Notes: a model not told the origin generated them from the letters alone. 42,153 bases of DNA from Borrelia duttonii Ly (GCF_000019685.1 NC_011254.1:1-42153), one strand, 5' to 3'; positions 16,336 through 25,986 are shown, numbered from the stretch's first letter. Numbers and translations are program-made.

Positions 16336-17083
16336 TGTTATTCAAAGCATCTTTTATCTCTTTATAATATTTTTCACTCTTATCTGGCACAAGCAATTCA
16401 TTAATAAACACCCTTACTCCATTAGAAAAGTGAACTTTTCCTTTAACTAAATCCCTATAATTTTCATTTAAAAGAACTTCAATATCTCTAAGAGTATTTC
16501 TATTCTTAATAAATTTATTTTTTATAATTGATATTTCTATTTTTCTATTTTTAATAATTTCTGTTTTTTTTACCGATTTTAAAATCTGTGGAAATGTTTC
16601 AACTGACCACCTTTCAGTTTCAATAGGAACTACAAGAATATCTGTTATATTAAGAGCATTATATAACAGTACTTTTGAATTAGGAGCAGTATCAATTATG
16701 ACATAATCGAAATCATAATTTGCTAAGTTTTCCCTTAAACAAAACTCCAACAATAGTTCTTTATATTCAATTGATTCTTGTTCAAAATTTCCTAACATTG
16801 GATGAGATGCAATAAGATACATATTATGACTTATAACGCTTAAATATTTATCAAAGTTGTAATCATATTCCTCTTTTAATAAAGAATATACATTGAATTC
16901 TTCTATATTATTTATATACTTAATAAAATAACTAGTAATACTATTTTGAGGATCTAAATCAATTAACAGAACTTTCTTATTCATATCTTCCAATATATAA
17001 CTAAATACAATTGCCATAACACTTTTCCCAACACCACCTTTGATTGATGCTATGGTGATTACCTTTGGTTTTTTTTTATCCAT
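16319..17083 (-). CDS. parA: ParA-type partition ATPase (PF32)
   Basis: A 254-residue Walker-type ATPase. It has the deviant Walker A motif KGGVGKS at residues 15-21, an A' motif LLIDLDPQNS at about 39-48 and a Walker B region YVIIDTAPN near residue 130. It segregates plasmid copies, and its PF32 type defines plasmid compatibility in Borrelia. Its start overlaps the end of PF50 by 25 bases, so the two are translationally coupled. The frame is intact, as are all four maintenance genes, in contrast with the decayed genes on both sides. Confidence 0.95.
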   Translation of the reverse strand: MDKKKPKVITIASIKGGVGKSVMAIVFSYILEDMNKKVLLIDLDPQNSITSYFIKYINNIEEFNVYSLLKEEYDYNFDKYLSVISHNMYLIASHPMLGNFEQESIEYKELLLEFCLRENLANYDFDYVIIDTAPNSKVLLYNALNITDILVVPIETERWSVETFPQILKSVKKTEIIKNRKIEISIIKNKFIKNRNTLRDIEVLLNENYRDLVKGKVHFSNGVRVFINELLVPDKSEKYYKEIKDALNNIITYK

Positions 17084-17619
17084 TTGTTTATAAGACCCCC
17101 ACTTGGCAAGTTTTTATTGTAAAATTCATATACCTGTTTCTCTAAATCTGTGATTCTATAAGTTAAAGACTTATAATATTTTGTGTTTGACTTTTCTTTT
17201 TTAAGTAAACAAGAAATACCTTTAATATAACAATAAACACTTCCTTTTTTAAATTTAAACTCTATATAACATACTCTTGAAAACGTATATGCTTTCATAA
17301 CACCATTTTCTTCATATCTAGTTACAAGGTTTTGTATTGGCTTCCTATATCCATAAAATATTCCTAAAAATTCATCATCATCCCTTAAAGCAAATAAACT
17401 AAAAAGCTCTATTCTTTCTTGATTAAATAATCCCCTAAACGCAATAAAAAATTTATGCTTCTGTCTTTTATCAATTCCAAATAAATATAAATCCATCATT
17501 ACTTTTGTATGATATATTTTCCTATCTCTTATACTTTCTATTTGAACAAATAGTCGTTTCTTTGCTTTTCGTTTAATATCCACTTCTCTATCTTCAAATT
17601 GTTCCAATACATTATCCAT
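17059..17619 (-). CDS. PF50 plasmid maintenance protein (DUF226 type)
   Basis: A 186-residue protein between the replication initiator and ParA, as in other Borrelia plasmids. Recognisable parts are KKRLFVQIESIRDRKIYHTK near the N-terminus and KHKFFIAFRGLFNQERIELF followed by FYGYRKPIQNLV in the middle. The C-terminal part is YRITDLEKQVYEFYNKNLPS. Its job in replication or stability is not well defined in what I know. It starts nine bases after the end of the PF57/62 gene and overlaps parA. Confidence 0.88.
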   Translation of the reverse strand: MDNVLEQFEDREVDIKRKAKKRLFVQIESIRDRKIYHTKVMMDLYLFGIDKRQKHKFFIAFRGLFNQERIELFSLFALRDDDEFLGIFYGYRKPIQNLVTRYEENGVMKAYTFSRVCYIEFKFKKGSVYCYIKGISCLLKKEKSNTKYYKSLTYRITDLEKQVYEFYNKNLPSGGLINKWIKKNQR

Positions 17620-17628
17620 AACAAGTCC

Positions 17629-18699
17629 TTAGTCAACAATTTTTTCATATTCTTCTATCCTTAAATTCTCTTTTCCTCCTACCATCTCTAAAATTTCGTA
17701 ATAATAGTGATTGTTAAATACTTGGCTGTACTTCAAATCAACCTGTTTGTCTAAATAATTTTTTAGCATTGGAGCTAAAACTTTAACCTCTACTTTATTC
17801 TTCAACTGATCTATCAATATACTAAATATATTATTTCTAATCTGCTGATGATCTTCTTTTGGGATTTTCTTCTTGCATTCAACTGTTTTTTTAATCCTTT
17901 TTACTATCTGTCCTAAATCATCGTATTTACTACTCTCTACAATAAAGTGCGGCTTGTCCTTATAATTTTCATACGCTTTTTGTATTTCTGTTTCTAATTG
18001 CTTCTCATCGTATCCTTCTTGCTTTAATTCTTTCTTTGTCTGTCTTAGTGTCTTTTCTAATTCATTTTGTTTTTCTATTGATTTACTACTTTTATTTTGT
18101 TCTTTCTTTCTTCTATTCTCTTCTTTCTTAAGTTCTATTAGCTTTTTTATTTTGTCTTCTTTTGTTGTTTCTAAATTCAAGATAGAGAGATATCTATCAT
18201 CTTTGAATTTACACTTGTTTATATACCTCTCTAGCTGTGCCTTTTCCCTTTCTTTCTTCTTTTTATCCTTATTATTATTATTATTATTACATTCCCATTT
18301 TTCTACACTCCCATTATTAGTGCATGTTTGTTGATGATATGAATTAGCACGTTGTTGAAATCTTTCTTCTTTTTTGTCTCTAAAATGTTTATTGACTTTA
18401 TAGTGACATACTTTTTTAGAAAATCTAAGTTTATAGTGAATTTCAGTACCGCAATTCTCCCCTAAATGTCTGTAGTAGTTACTAGTTACTTGAAATTCTT
18501 TTTCTAGTTTGTATAAATAGCTTTGTAGTGTTTTGAGTGTAGTTTTCTTTTGACCATTGTTCTTTAAGTTATTATTAAAGTAGTAGAGTATTTTATTTTG
18601 ATTATATTTTTTAAAATTAGAATTTACATAATTTAATGTTGATATTAAAACAATTAACTTATGTTGGTATTTGTTGATGGGCTTTTTTTTGCTTATCAT
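17629..18699 (-). CDS. PF57/62 plasmid replication initiator
   Basis: A 356-residue basic protein that heads the maintenance cluster, matching the Borrelia_orfA (PF57/62) replication family by order and pattern. The N-terminus has KKKPINKYQHKLIVLISTLN, TLKTLQSYLYKLEKEFQVTS and HLGENCGTEIHYKL, probably a winged-helix-like DNA-binding part. A lysine- and glutamate-rich coiled region follows, with a tract of six asparagines from an AAT repeat (near 18274-18291). The C-terminal part includes EVKVLAPMLKNYLDKQVDL. AGGAG precedes the ATG. It probably initiates replication at a nearby site such as the repeats upstream. Confidence 0.88.
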   Translation of the reverse strand: MISKKKPINKYQHKLIVLISTLNYVNSNFKKYNQNKILYYFNNNLKNNGQKKTTLKTLQSYLYKLEKEFQVTSNYYRHLGENCGTEIHYKLRFSKKVCHYKVNKHFRDKKEERFQQRANSYHQQTCTNNGSVEKWECNNNNNNKDKKKKEREKAQLERYINKCKFKDDRYLSILNLETTKEDKIKKLIELKKEENRRKKEQNKSSKSIEKQNELEKTLRQTKKELKQEGYDEKQLETEIQKAYENYKDKPHFIVESSKYDDLGQIVKRIKKTVECKKKIPKEDHQQIRNNIFSILIDQLKNKVEVKVLAPMLKNYLDKQVDLKYSQVFNNHYYYEILEMVGGKENLRIEEYEKIVD

Positions 18700-18883
18700 T
18701 TATTTTCTCCTGTAATATGAACATATAAGTTCATGATAACGTAATTCCCATGAAAAAGTAAAGCTTTTTTTAATAAATATATTTTTTGTAAAATAATAAA
18801 AATATTATATCAAAAAGTTGACCAAAATAGTTTTTGATATATTTGACTTTTATAAGTTTAAGTTTATAGTATAGGGGTTTTTT
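18700..18883. other. Region upstream of the replication gene, candidate origin
   Basis: A very AT-rich 184-base gap between the divergent replication initiator and the right DUF244 gene. It holds an ATGAAC...GTTCAT pair at 18717-18734, next to the initiator ribosome binding site, and the stronger inverted repeat at 18806-18841. Borrelia linear plasmid origins are commonly close to this gene, so this is the best origin or operator candidate in the window. Confidence 0.5.
18806..18841. repeat. Inverted repeat upstream of PF57/62
   Basis: Perfect 11-base arms TATATCAAAAA (18806-18816) and TTTTTGATATA (18831-18841) around a 14-base centre. Confidence 0.65.
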
Positions 18884-20213
18884 ATGAAAAGTGAATTATC
18901 AAAATTTATGCACCCAACAAGTTATTACAAGTTATTAAAAGTTTAGAATCTTTTGTTCCAGCACCAGAGTCTGATAATAATAAACAAACTAATGTAAGTA
19001 AAATTAGCAAAATAGGCCGTAAATTACCTGGCATCAAAAAGAGTGAATATTTCGAACTTAATAGTAAAGTAGATTTTTCTATTCAACGTGAAGGATTAAA
19101 AAGATTTGGTGCTAGTTAAGTTGGGAGTATATTTCTTTGTGCTGAAGCTGTTTCTGAATTAATTGTAAGTAGAATGCTTAAATTTTTTGGGAAAGAAGTT
19201 CCATATAAAGATAATTTGCATATTAAGAAAGATAAAGCATTAGAAAATTTAGGATTTGATGAGTTTTTACGTATTTATTCTGATAATATACAAGTTTTAT
19301 ATAAAAATAAATATGCTAATGGAATAGACAAATATAATTATTTCAAATGAGTAGGTAGAGGAGATAATCTTGTTGGTGCAACAATAGATGGTTGGTTTAT
19401 AAATAATCAAGGTGAAGCAGAACTATTAGAAGAGATTAAATGTAGTGATAGTAGTTATTTAACATCAGCTATTACAGAATATAATCAAACTGGTAATTTT
19501 TTATATAGTAAATATTTCTTTAAATATTATGTTCAAGCACAAGTGCAACTTGCATGTACTGGCTTATCAAAATGCAACCTTTTAATTGGTGATGAGCCTA
19601 TTAATTGTGTTATAGAGAGAAATAATGGCTTTATAGGGAAAGTGATGATTTAGTGATGATTTATATTACGGCATTGGATATGGAAGTTGAACGTATGTGT
19701 AATATCATAAAAAGAGACAAGTCTATTGATCTTGCAAATATTGACATAGAAGATTTAACTAATTATACAAAGCTATTCTTACAAGATAGTAAATATTATT
19801 CAAGCCTGGCAGAATTAAATTATAAAGATGAATTTATAAATTTTATCAATATTGTTAATTTAAATATTGGTTCTGAAGAGCGAGAACTTTTAGAGAAACA
19901 TTTAGTTGATATTCAATCTAAGCAAACAGAAATAGAGAAGAAAGAGAAAGAGAATGCTAAAGAATTATATGCACTTGCTAAACAAGATAAGGATGTTCTT
20001 AAAGATATATTTGGTAAATTATCTATGGGGTTTGAATTAACAGATAATATTGTTTATAGATTAGAAAAGAATGTATTTGCGTTAAATTCAGGTAAACGTG
20101 CTATTAAAGATAGGTTTAAATTAATTACGGATCATTATGATATTAATGATATTAGTTCTCGTCATAAGTTCTTTATATCTAATCCTATATCTCCTATCTC
20201 ATATGCAATTTAA
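18884..20213 (+). pseudogene. DUF244 nuclease-like gene, right copy, stops and frameshifts
   Basis: The fuller copy of this gene. ATG 18884 opens MKSELSKFMHPTSYYKLLKV and stops; the next frame carries KSLESFVPAPESD, then KLPGIKKSEYFELNSKVDF. It continues through two in-frame stops (TAA after RFGAS, TGA after YNYFK). Catalytic features of PD-(D/E)XK nucleases are visible: GATIDGWFINNQGEAELLEE then IKC. A TAG near 19652 breaks the frame again; the last 186 codons (19653-20213) are open. Such enzymes resect DNA ends for an annealing protein such as ERF. Confidence 0.78.
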
Positions 20214-20230
20214 TGGGGGAGGTGTAGCAT

Positions 20231-20293
20231 ATGAATATTCCTAATCCTGTTCCTACTCCTGCTTGTGAATTCAATGAAGATATTCCTTTTTAG
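20231..20293 (+). pseudogene. SSB tail micro-frame (20 codons)
   Basis: An ATG 11 bases after GGGGGAGG opens a short frame ending CEFNEDIPF, the C-terminal tip of SSB. Compared with the left arm, a deletion has removed the small membrane gene and all but the last 19 codons of ssb, leaving the upstream ribosome binding site joined to the tail. It is probably a deletion scar; a 20-residue peptide could nevertheless be made. Confidence 0.7.
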
Positions 20294-20325
20294 AAGTTTA
20301 AAATTAATAGGGGATTAAATGATAT

Positions 20326-20742
20326 ATGAAATTACAACAAAATGACAATAGATTTTTATTAGAGATTAGACGTTGGGGTTGTTCCTTTTTGTCTTTGCAT
20401 TATTACATAGCATCACTTATAAAGAACAAATTTGACTTTAATGATATTAATAATAATTATTATCAATTTGTTAGATTAGGTTATATGAGGATTAATTGTT
20501 ATATTTTAAATCCATGTAGAATCTTAAGTTTCTTTGACATTAAACGAGATGTTCGTGTTGAGGATAAAGATTATAAATGTTTAAAAGATGAATTTGAGAT
20601 AAGTGAAGTTAGGATCAGGAATAATATTGGGTCCCATTTTATGGCAACAAATAATACAGAAGTTTTATATGATCCTCTTTTTCTTAAAGATAGAGGACAA
20701 GAATATCATCTTAAATCTAAGCGTATATTTAGAAAAATATAA
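20326..20742 (+). CDS. DUF261-like protein, right copy
   Basis: A 138-residue intact protein, differing from the left copy (11964-12380) at only a few positions (for example T/I, G/D, S/R). The core RRWGCSFLSLHYYIASL and the YMRINCYILNPC segment are conserved. The ribosome binding site is weaker here (AGGGG in place of AGGAGG). It is followed by the long terminator at 20885. Function unknown. Confidence 0.8.
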   Translation: MKLQQNDNRFLLEIRRWGCSFLSLHYYIASLIKNKFDFNDINNNYYQFVRLGYMRINCYILNPCRILSFFDIKRDVRVEDKDYKCLKDEFEISEVRIRNNIGSHFMATNNTEVLYDPLFLKDRGQEYHLKSKRIFRKI

Positions 20743-20884
20743 CTTACTCCATATATGTATTCATTTAAAAGGCTATATGCCTTTTTTTATGCTTATTCAT
20801 TATATTAAATCTTGATTTTTGTTAAGTTTGATTGTATTATTATGACATATACTTTTACAATCTTACATGATTTTAGAATTGCAA

Positions 20885-20927
20885 ATAAATAAACAAAAAG
20901 AAGTTACTATTCTTTTTGTTTATTTAT
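20885..20927. terminator. Long bidirectional terminator hairpin, right copy
   Basis: An 18-base perfect stem with a 7-base loop, with T-runs on both sides. It separates the converging DUF261 gene and recombinase pseudogene. Same structure as 11760-11798. Confidence 0.8.
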
Positions 20928-20955
20928 ATTATAGTAATACATGAAATATACAATA

Positions 20956-21591
20956 TTATTTAAAACCATCTTTAATATCATGATATGCTTTTAATTTACT
21001 TGCTGAAGATAAGCCATAAACATTATCTATTTCAGCTGTTGATGCATATTTCATTAATTCTTTAATTTCAAATGAATTGTATCCTTTACTTTTAAGTGTT
21101 GCAATAAATATATTGCGGCATATATGTAGTGATTTACGATGTTTAAATCCTGATTTTGTTAGTAATTTTTTAAATTATTTTGAAATCTCACTTATATTTA
21201 TTCTATTATCTTTAAATCGATGTTTACTTTTTTGAAATAGGTAAGTACGTCTTGAATCTTATCCTTTATTTTTAAAATGAAGTTTATGGATTTCTTCTAT
21301 AGCTTCAAATTCAGATTTACTTATTACTATTTCTCTAATACAAATATTACTTCGCTTCTTTGCTACATTTACACGTAAACTATAAAACACATCACCATTA
21401 TTATTATTGTCTTCTCTTACTATGTCATCAAGCCGTGTATTTTAAATCTTTACTCCTCTATAATCAGTAATTGAGAGTATATGGACAAACCATCCTGAAA
21501 TTGGATCTATTTGCCTTGTTTCTTTAAATAATATTGAATTTTGTTTCTTTAGTTCTTTGATTTTTGCTTTTAATATTTCATATTCTCTCAT
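20956..21591 (-). pseudogene. Tyrosine recombinase (phage integrase type) with three in-frame stops
   Basis: Read from ATG 21591 the frame is 212 codons long without any shift, but has TAA three times (after GVKI, after HFKNKG and after ISEISK). The C-terminal half has the recombinase pattern. HRKSLHICRNIFIATLKSKG contains an H-x-x-R box. It is followed by SFEIKELMKYASTAEIDNVY, ending in the likely tyrosine nucleophile. DYRGVKI followed by TRLDDIV resembles the first arginine box. It would have mediated site-specific integration of the cp32-like element. Only the 3' end remains on the left arm. Confidence 0.75.
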
Positions 21592-21898
21592 GTAATTTAT
21601 ATGTTAATTAAATGCTATAAAAATAAGTAAAATTATGTATAAATATGTTATCAAATACTTTAAATTTATGTCAAATTATATGTCTCTCCATTGTATGCAA
21701 AATTTAATGTTTAAGGTATGTATTTTAATTGGAAAGGTTAATATTTAGATATTTACCACAAAATATTCTACTAAATTTTGTGATATATTTAGCAAATACT
21801 TTAAAATTCTTTGTCTATTCTTTCTATATATCATTTTAACGACTCATCTATTTGCAATGAGAGATATCTCTCTTCTTTTTTTTAACTTATCTTTCTCT

Positions 21899-21915
21899 GT
21901 TAACTTCAAGTTAAC
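21899..21915. promoter_or_regulatory. 17-base palindrome, operator-like, right copy
   Basis: GTTAACTT-C-AAGTTAAC, the inverted counterpart of 11506-11522. It lies about 310 bases upstream of the recombinase start. Confidence 0.45.
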
Positions 21916-21971
21916 ATTTTGTTTACTTTTTCCTTTTATTTAATCCTTTTATTTACCCTTTTACTTTTATC

Positions 21972-21989
21972 AAAGTATCTCGATACTTT
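21972..21989. repeat. Conserved hairpin AAAGTAT / ATACTTT, right copy
   Basis: The same 7-base arms as 11445-11462 with a different 4-base loop. Confidence 0.5.
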
Positions 21990-22049
21990 CTTTCTTAAAT
22001 CTTGTTTTTTAAACTTTGTTTATTTCTTTTTGATCTTCATTGTCAAAAG

Positions 22050-22335
22050 TGTGTTTATTTCAATTTTACAATTGCTAAATACTTGGTCTTTAAATTTATC
22101 TAAGCCTTCTTTTAAAGCACTTTCTACTAGGTATTTTTTTGATTAGATGCATTATCTTCTGTGCACTTTGCAACTTTTGATTCACTATCTAAAGCTTATT
22201 TTTAAAAGATTTAGGCCTTTTTTTTGATTGTTATCTAACGTTTATTTTAGCACTTCTTCATGTGTTTTTTGTACTTCTACTTGTTGTTCTAAGTCTCTTT
22301 TGTTTCTGTTCTTAATTCTTTTATTGTTATGTTGT
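22050..22335 (-). pseudogene. Mlp-family remnant
   Basis: Minus-strand codons resemble the Mlp core: KRDLEQQVEVQKTHEEVLK, then TLDNNQKKGLNLLK, then a later piece ESALKEGLDKFKDQVF. The signal peptide and lipobox are gone and several stops interrupt the frame. It occupies the position mirroring the 11077-11387 mlp gene. Confidence 0.6.
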
Positions 22336-22360
22336 ATGAATTACTTTGATTATTATTTGA

Positions 22361-22388
22361 TTAGCAACTACGATTTAGTAGTTGCTAA
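22361..22388. repeat. Hairpin between lipoprotein and mlp remnant, right copy
   Basis: An 11-base perfect stem containing AGCAACTAC / GTAGTTGCT, loop GATTTA. On the minus strand it lies just after the lipoprotein gene 22433-23140 and is a reasonable terminator. Confidence 0.55.
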
Positions 22389-22432
22389 ATTTTGATTTTA
22401 CTTGATTTAGTAATATATTTTGTTGATAATTT

Positions 22433-23140
22433 TTAGTCTTTCCATAGTGCCAATGAATGTTTATAGCTATCACTAGTTTTATCTTGAAGTTCGTTTTTTA
22501 TTTTTTGAATTGCATTTTTGTAAAATTCTTCGTTATCTTGTAGATTAGTTTGTCTCTCAATTGCGTTGAGTTTAATCAAATAGAAAAACATAGTTATACT
22601 ATTATGTTTTTCACCATGTAGATTACCATACAGTTTACTGTCGTATGTGTGTGCCTTTTTATATTCATCATCTTGAAAATTATAATAAGCACCCTTTATA
22701 TATTGTATTATATCCATATTAGGATTATTATCTAGTTTATTCTTTATAAATGTATATATATGATTGAAAGAATTAATTAGATCTTTTTGTTCTTGTATAT
22801 GTAAGTCATTTGAGATCCACTGAATAATGTTGCTATATATGTTTGCGACTTTTTTGGCTTTTGGATTTGTATAATGCTGTTGGTAAGCTTTTAAATCCAT
22901 ATCAAGTGCATATTTTAGTAATTTAAATTTATCTTCTTCTTCAGCACTTAAAATAGGTTTTTGTGATGAATAGATTTTGGATTTTTGCATTGTAACATTA
23001 GGTCTTTGTGTAGTAAGTTTTTGTTTAGTTGTAAGTGTTGTTAAAGATTGAGTTTGCAATTTATTGCCAAATTTATCCGTATCACAACCATACAAAAATA
23101 ATGTGATATAAAGTATTAACATACTTTTATTTTTATTCAT
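22433..23140 (-). CDS. Surface lipoprotein, unknown family
   Basis: A 235-residue lipoprotein. The signal MNKNKSMLILYITLFLYGC gives a predicted lipidated cysteine at residue 19. A threonine- and glutamine-rich linker follows, and then a helical domain with IQEQKDLINSFNHIYTFIKN and YIKGAYYNFQDDEYKKAHTY. AAGGAGA precedes the ATG. It is the mirror paralogue of 10134-10832 but strongly diverged in sequence while keeping the same architecture, so the two have evolved separately far more than the neighbouring DUF261 pair. I do not recognise the family. Confidence 0.8.
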   Translation of the reverse strand: MNKNKSMLILYITLFLYGCDTDKFGNKLQTQSLTTLTTKQKLTTQRPNVTMQKSKIYSSQKPILSAEEEDKFKLLKYALDMDLKAYQQHYTNPKAKKVANIYSNIIQWISNDLHIQEQKDLINSFNHIYTFIKNKLDNNPNMDIIQYIKGAYYNFQDDEYKKAHTYDSKLYGNLHGEKHNSITMFFYLIKLNAIERQTNLQDNEEFYKNAIQKIKNELQDKTSDSYKHSLALWKD

Positions 23141-23285
23141 ATAATGTTCTCCTTATTAACTAAATATATATTGTTTTTTTATTTTAAAAATATGCCTGTA
23201 GTTTTTATTATATGTTTTGTAAAATTATTATTTTGTTATAGAATTTATGTTAAACTGAATTAATTTTTGTTAAATTATAAATAAA

Positions 23286-23524
23286 TCAATTGATGATTAT
23301 ATTGTTTATTTTAATGAAGGGAAGCTTAGTGATGTTCAGATTAGTAAAGAGATGGGAGTATAGAGGAATTAATAATTAAGATGATGAAGAACTTAATAAT
23401 AAGATATTTGAACTTGATTAAGTTAAACGTGCCAAGGAAATTAAAAAGATGGAATGGTATTATTAAGCTGTGTTTAAATTAAAAAGCAACTGATTTTGAA
23501 TCATAAGTTAAATTAAAATTTAAA
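23286..23524 (+). pseudogene. DUF603 remnant
   Basis: The first part reads SIDDYIVYFNEGKLSDVQIS then KEMGV and stops. After a large deletion, a degraded piece like DDEELNNKIFELD and VKRAKEIKKMEWYY follows, matching the end of the 9442-9981 gene. It runs directly into the terminase remnant. Confidence 0.7.
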
Positions 23525-24564
23525 AGAATAATCAAAATAAAGTTGTTTTATCAGGTGGAATTGCAAGTGGTAAAACATTTTTGGCTTGTTATTTATTCTT
23601 AAAAACTTTACTTAAAAATAGGCATCTTTATAGGAAAGGTACCAATAATTTTATATTAGGTAACTCACAGAAATCATTAGAAATTAATGTTAGAGAACAG
23701 TTTGAAAATCTTGCTAATATGCTTAAAATACCTTTTATTCCCAAATACTCAAATACGTCATATTTTGAAATCGATTCTTTAAGGGTTAATTTATATGGTG
23801 AAGATAAAATAAGAGACTTTGAAAGATTTAGAGGAGCGAATTTTGCTGTTATTTATGTTAACGAAGCAACAACTCTTCATAAAGAGACATTAAAAGAAGC
23901 GCTTAAGAGACTAAGAATCAAACAAAAGTTTATTATTTTAAAATAGATTATACTGATAACAACACGATATATTCTACATCTAATTTTACAACGTATGATG
24001 ATGAGACAATTTCAAAGAAATTTATAAGGACGCAAGAAGAAATTTATAAAGTTTCACCAACATATAAAGCCAGTATACTACTTGGCGGCGAATGGGTTGC
24101 AAATAATGATGCTATATTTAGCAATATTAATCTCATAAAGAGTATGAATTTAAAAGTCCTATAGTTTGTCTAGAGTCTGCATATAGTAGTGTTGGAGATA
24201 ATATTGCTTTTTGTGTTTTAGAGAAGGTATTGGATATTTATATTTCAAGATAAAAAATCAACGGTAGATCCATATATAAAGATAATACTAGAGAATTTAT
24301 ATGAAAAATTACTTTAAAATTGCACCAACAAGACCAAAAACAAATAAACATACAAGGATTGTTTCTTTATTAACACCATTTACTTATGAAAATATGTATT
24401 TATTAGACTACAATGAGAGTTCTGTATTTCATGATATTTATTCATATAAAGGAGATAGATGCAGTCATGATGATGCTCTTGATGCATTATCAGCTGCATA
24501 TTTAATTATGTCTTTAAATTATCGTGATAGAAGTCAACATTTTACTAAATTTACTTTCATTTAG
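23525..24564 (+). pseudogene. Phage terminase large subunit, heavily decayed right copy
   Basis: Starts within the ATP-binding region (LSGGIASGKTFLACYLF), lacking the first 60 codons. An open stretch 23581-23946 covers NFILGNSQKSLEI to FAVIYVNEATTL. A deletion and shifts follow near 23940 and 24130-24300. The final frame (24301-24564) keeps FKIAPTRPKTNKH and HDDALDALSAAYL. Comparison with 8071-9430 shows this copy cannot encode a working enzyme. Confidence 0.8.
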
Positions 24565-24605
24565 CTTATAAATTATTGTATAATAATTACATAAGGAGAT
24601 TCTTT

Positions 24606-25178
24606 ATGGAGTATATGCAAATGGAACCTGTAATTACTAGGCAGATGGTACTAAATGAGCTTGTAAAAGCGGGTATTAATAGAGAGATTGCAGATGATTT
24701 GTCTTATAGATACTATAAAAATGAGCTTACTACTAAAGATCTTCAATATTTAGAAAGTAATTTTAACCTTAAACTAGAAATATTAGAGCGTGGTTTAAAG
24801 GCTGAGATTAGAGAACTTGATACTAAGATTGATACTGTAGAGAATAATTTAAATAACAAAATAGATACTAAATTTACAGAACTTGATAACAAAATAGATA
24901 TTATTGAAAATAACTTAAAATCAGATATTAAAGAACTTGATAATAAGATAGACAAAGTAAGGGACGAATTAAAATCAGATATTTCTCTTGTAAGAAAAGA
25001 TATGGAAGTGAACAAAATGGAACTTGATACTAAGATAGATATTAAGTTTAAAGAACTTGATACTAAGATAGATAAATTTGCATCAGATGTTAAAGGAACA
25101 TTAAAATTACATGCTTGGATGTTTGGAACCATTATTACTTTAACTATAGGAATTTTATTAACTCTGATATTTAAATAA
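24606..25178 (+). CDS. bdr: Bdr protein (complete)
   Basis: A 190-residue Bdr protein. The N-terminal conserved part MEPVITRQMVLNELVKAGIN and DDLSYRYYKNELTTKDLQYL is followed by a long coiled-coil of repeated units ELDTKID, ELDNKID and NNLNNKIDTKF. The C-terminal membrane segment is TIITLTIGILLTLIFK. Start: ATG 24606 with AAGGAGA 7 bases upstream, preferred to the upstream in-frame ATG at 24576. Bdr proteins are inner-membrane-associated, with variable repeat numbers; role uncertain. This copy has more repeat units than the broken left copy. Confidence 0.92.
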   Translation: MEYMQMEPVITRQMVLNELVKAGINREIADDLSYRYYKNELTTKDLQYLESNFNLKLEILERGLKAEIRELDTKIDTVENNLNNKIDTKFTELDNKIDIIENNLKSDIKELDNKIDKVRDELKSDISLVRKDMEVNKMELDTKIDIKFKELDTKIDKFASDVKGTLKLHAWMFGTIITLTIGILLTLIFK

Positions 25179-25320
25179 GTAAATATTTCTTTTATCTAAG
25201 AAATAGGTTTAATTTTTTTTGCAATTTTTTATAATTTTTGCTTTTTTTTTAACAAAAATAAATAATTGATCTACAATTATTTATTGTATATTCAATAAGG
25301 TTATAAAGGTTGGAGAGATA

Positions 25321-25530
25321 ATGAAATATAATGCTAAAATCAATTCTTATGAATTATACAGACATTCAATATTTTTCAGGAATTATGTAAATAATGTTGC
25401 AGAAGACGTCCTGCACAATGGAATCAACTTAGAAATTGTTTATAGAACTGCTTTAGGTGGTATTGAAGATACGTTAGATAATCTAAAAGTAAAAATTAAA
25501 GAAGCACTATTGGATTGTATCATATATTGA
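25321..25530 (+). CDS. Small cp32-type hypothetical protein
   Basis: A 69-residue protein, MKYNAKINSYELYRHSIFFR with continuing VVYRTALGGIEDTLD-like core (observed EIVYRTALGGIEDTLDNLKV). GGAGAG precedes the ATG. It is a conserved small gene next to bdr on cp32-like elements in what I recall; function unknown. The left copy (7166-7376) has a one-base frameshift. Confidence 0.7.
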   Translation: MKYNAKINSYELYRHSIFFRNYVNNVAEDVLHNGINLEIVYRTALGGIEDTLDNLKVKIKEALLDCIIY

Positions 25531-25588
25531 TGAGATGTGATGGTGGAGTAGGCGAAAGGTAACAATTTGTGGGTTCGATAGCAAATTA

Positions 25589-25804
25589 GCAAATTTAGGT
25601 AAAGGATTTTTGGAAGTATTTGTAAGTTTTGGGGATATGACTACAGGGATATTGGGAATAAAGGCGGGGATTAAAAAAAGTGAAATTGTTGCATATTTTA
25701 GTAAAATAATGATTAGTAATACAGTAGATGAAGGATTAAAAGAAATAAATAAGTTATTAGGAGAGATTAAGCAAGGAGAAGATTCTGAGTCTAAGGCTAA
25801 TTAA
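25589..25804 (+). pseudogene. Mini-vlp with internal deletion (group 1), right copy
   Basis: A fusion of the start (FVSFGDMTTGILGIKAG, AYFSKI) and the end (SNTVDEGLKEINKLLGEIKQ) of a group 1 Vlp. It is open from a TTG at 25610, but without signal peptide or lipobox. Same deletion junction as 6890-7115. An AGCTCTC terminator hairpin follows at 25865-25885. Confidence 0.75.
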
Positions 25805-25986
25805 TAGGTGAATCAATAATCTATTTGAATATAGATAAAATTATTAGATAAGAACGCTGATAAAGGGAGCAATAAAGCTCTCTTTATTTATTTGCGGTAT
25901 TGTGTATGTTGTATAAAGCCTTATTTATTTGTTTTCTGCTTTTAAAGATAAGCTAGAAAAAAATAAAAAATAAGGAGGCTAGAAGA

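Larger units (their letters stand above)
21592..22049. other. Stretch with palindromes upstream of the recombinase
   Basis: About 460 bases without a supported gene. It contains GAGAGATATCTCTC (21859-21872), the 17-base palindrome at 21899-21915 and the hairpin at 21972-21989. The last two also occur on the left arm; the first does not. Confidence 0.5.

Noticed and set aside
18274..18291. ATT/AAT triplet repeat considered as a microsatellite locus
   Set aside because: It is inside the PF57/62 coding sequence and simply encodes six asparagines; noted there.
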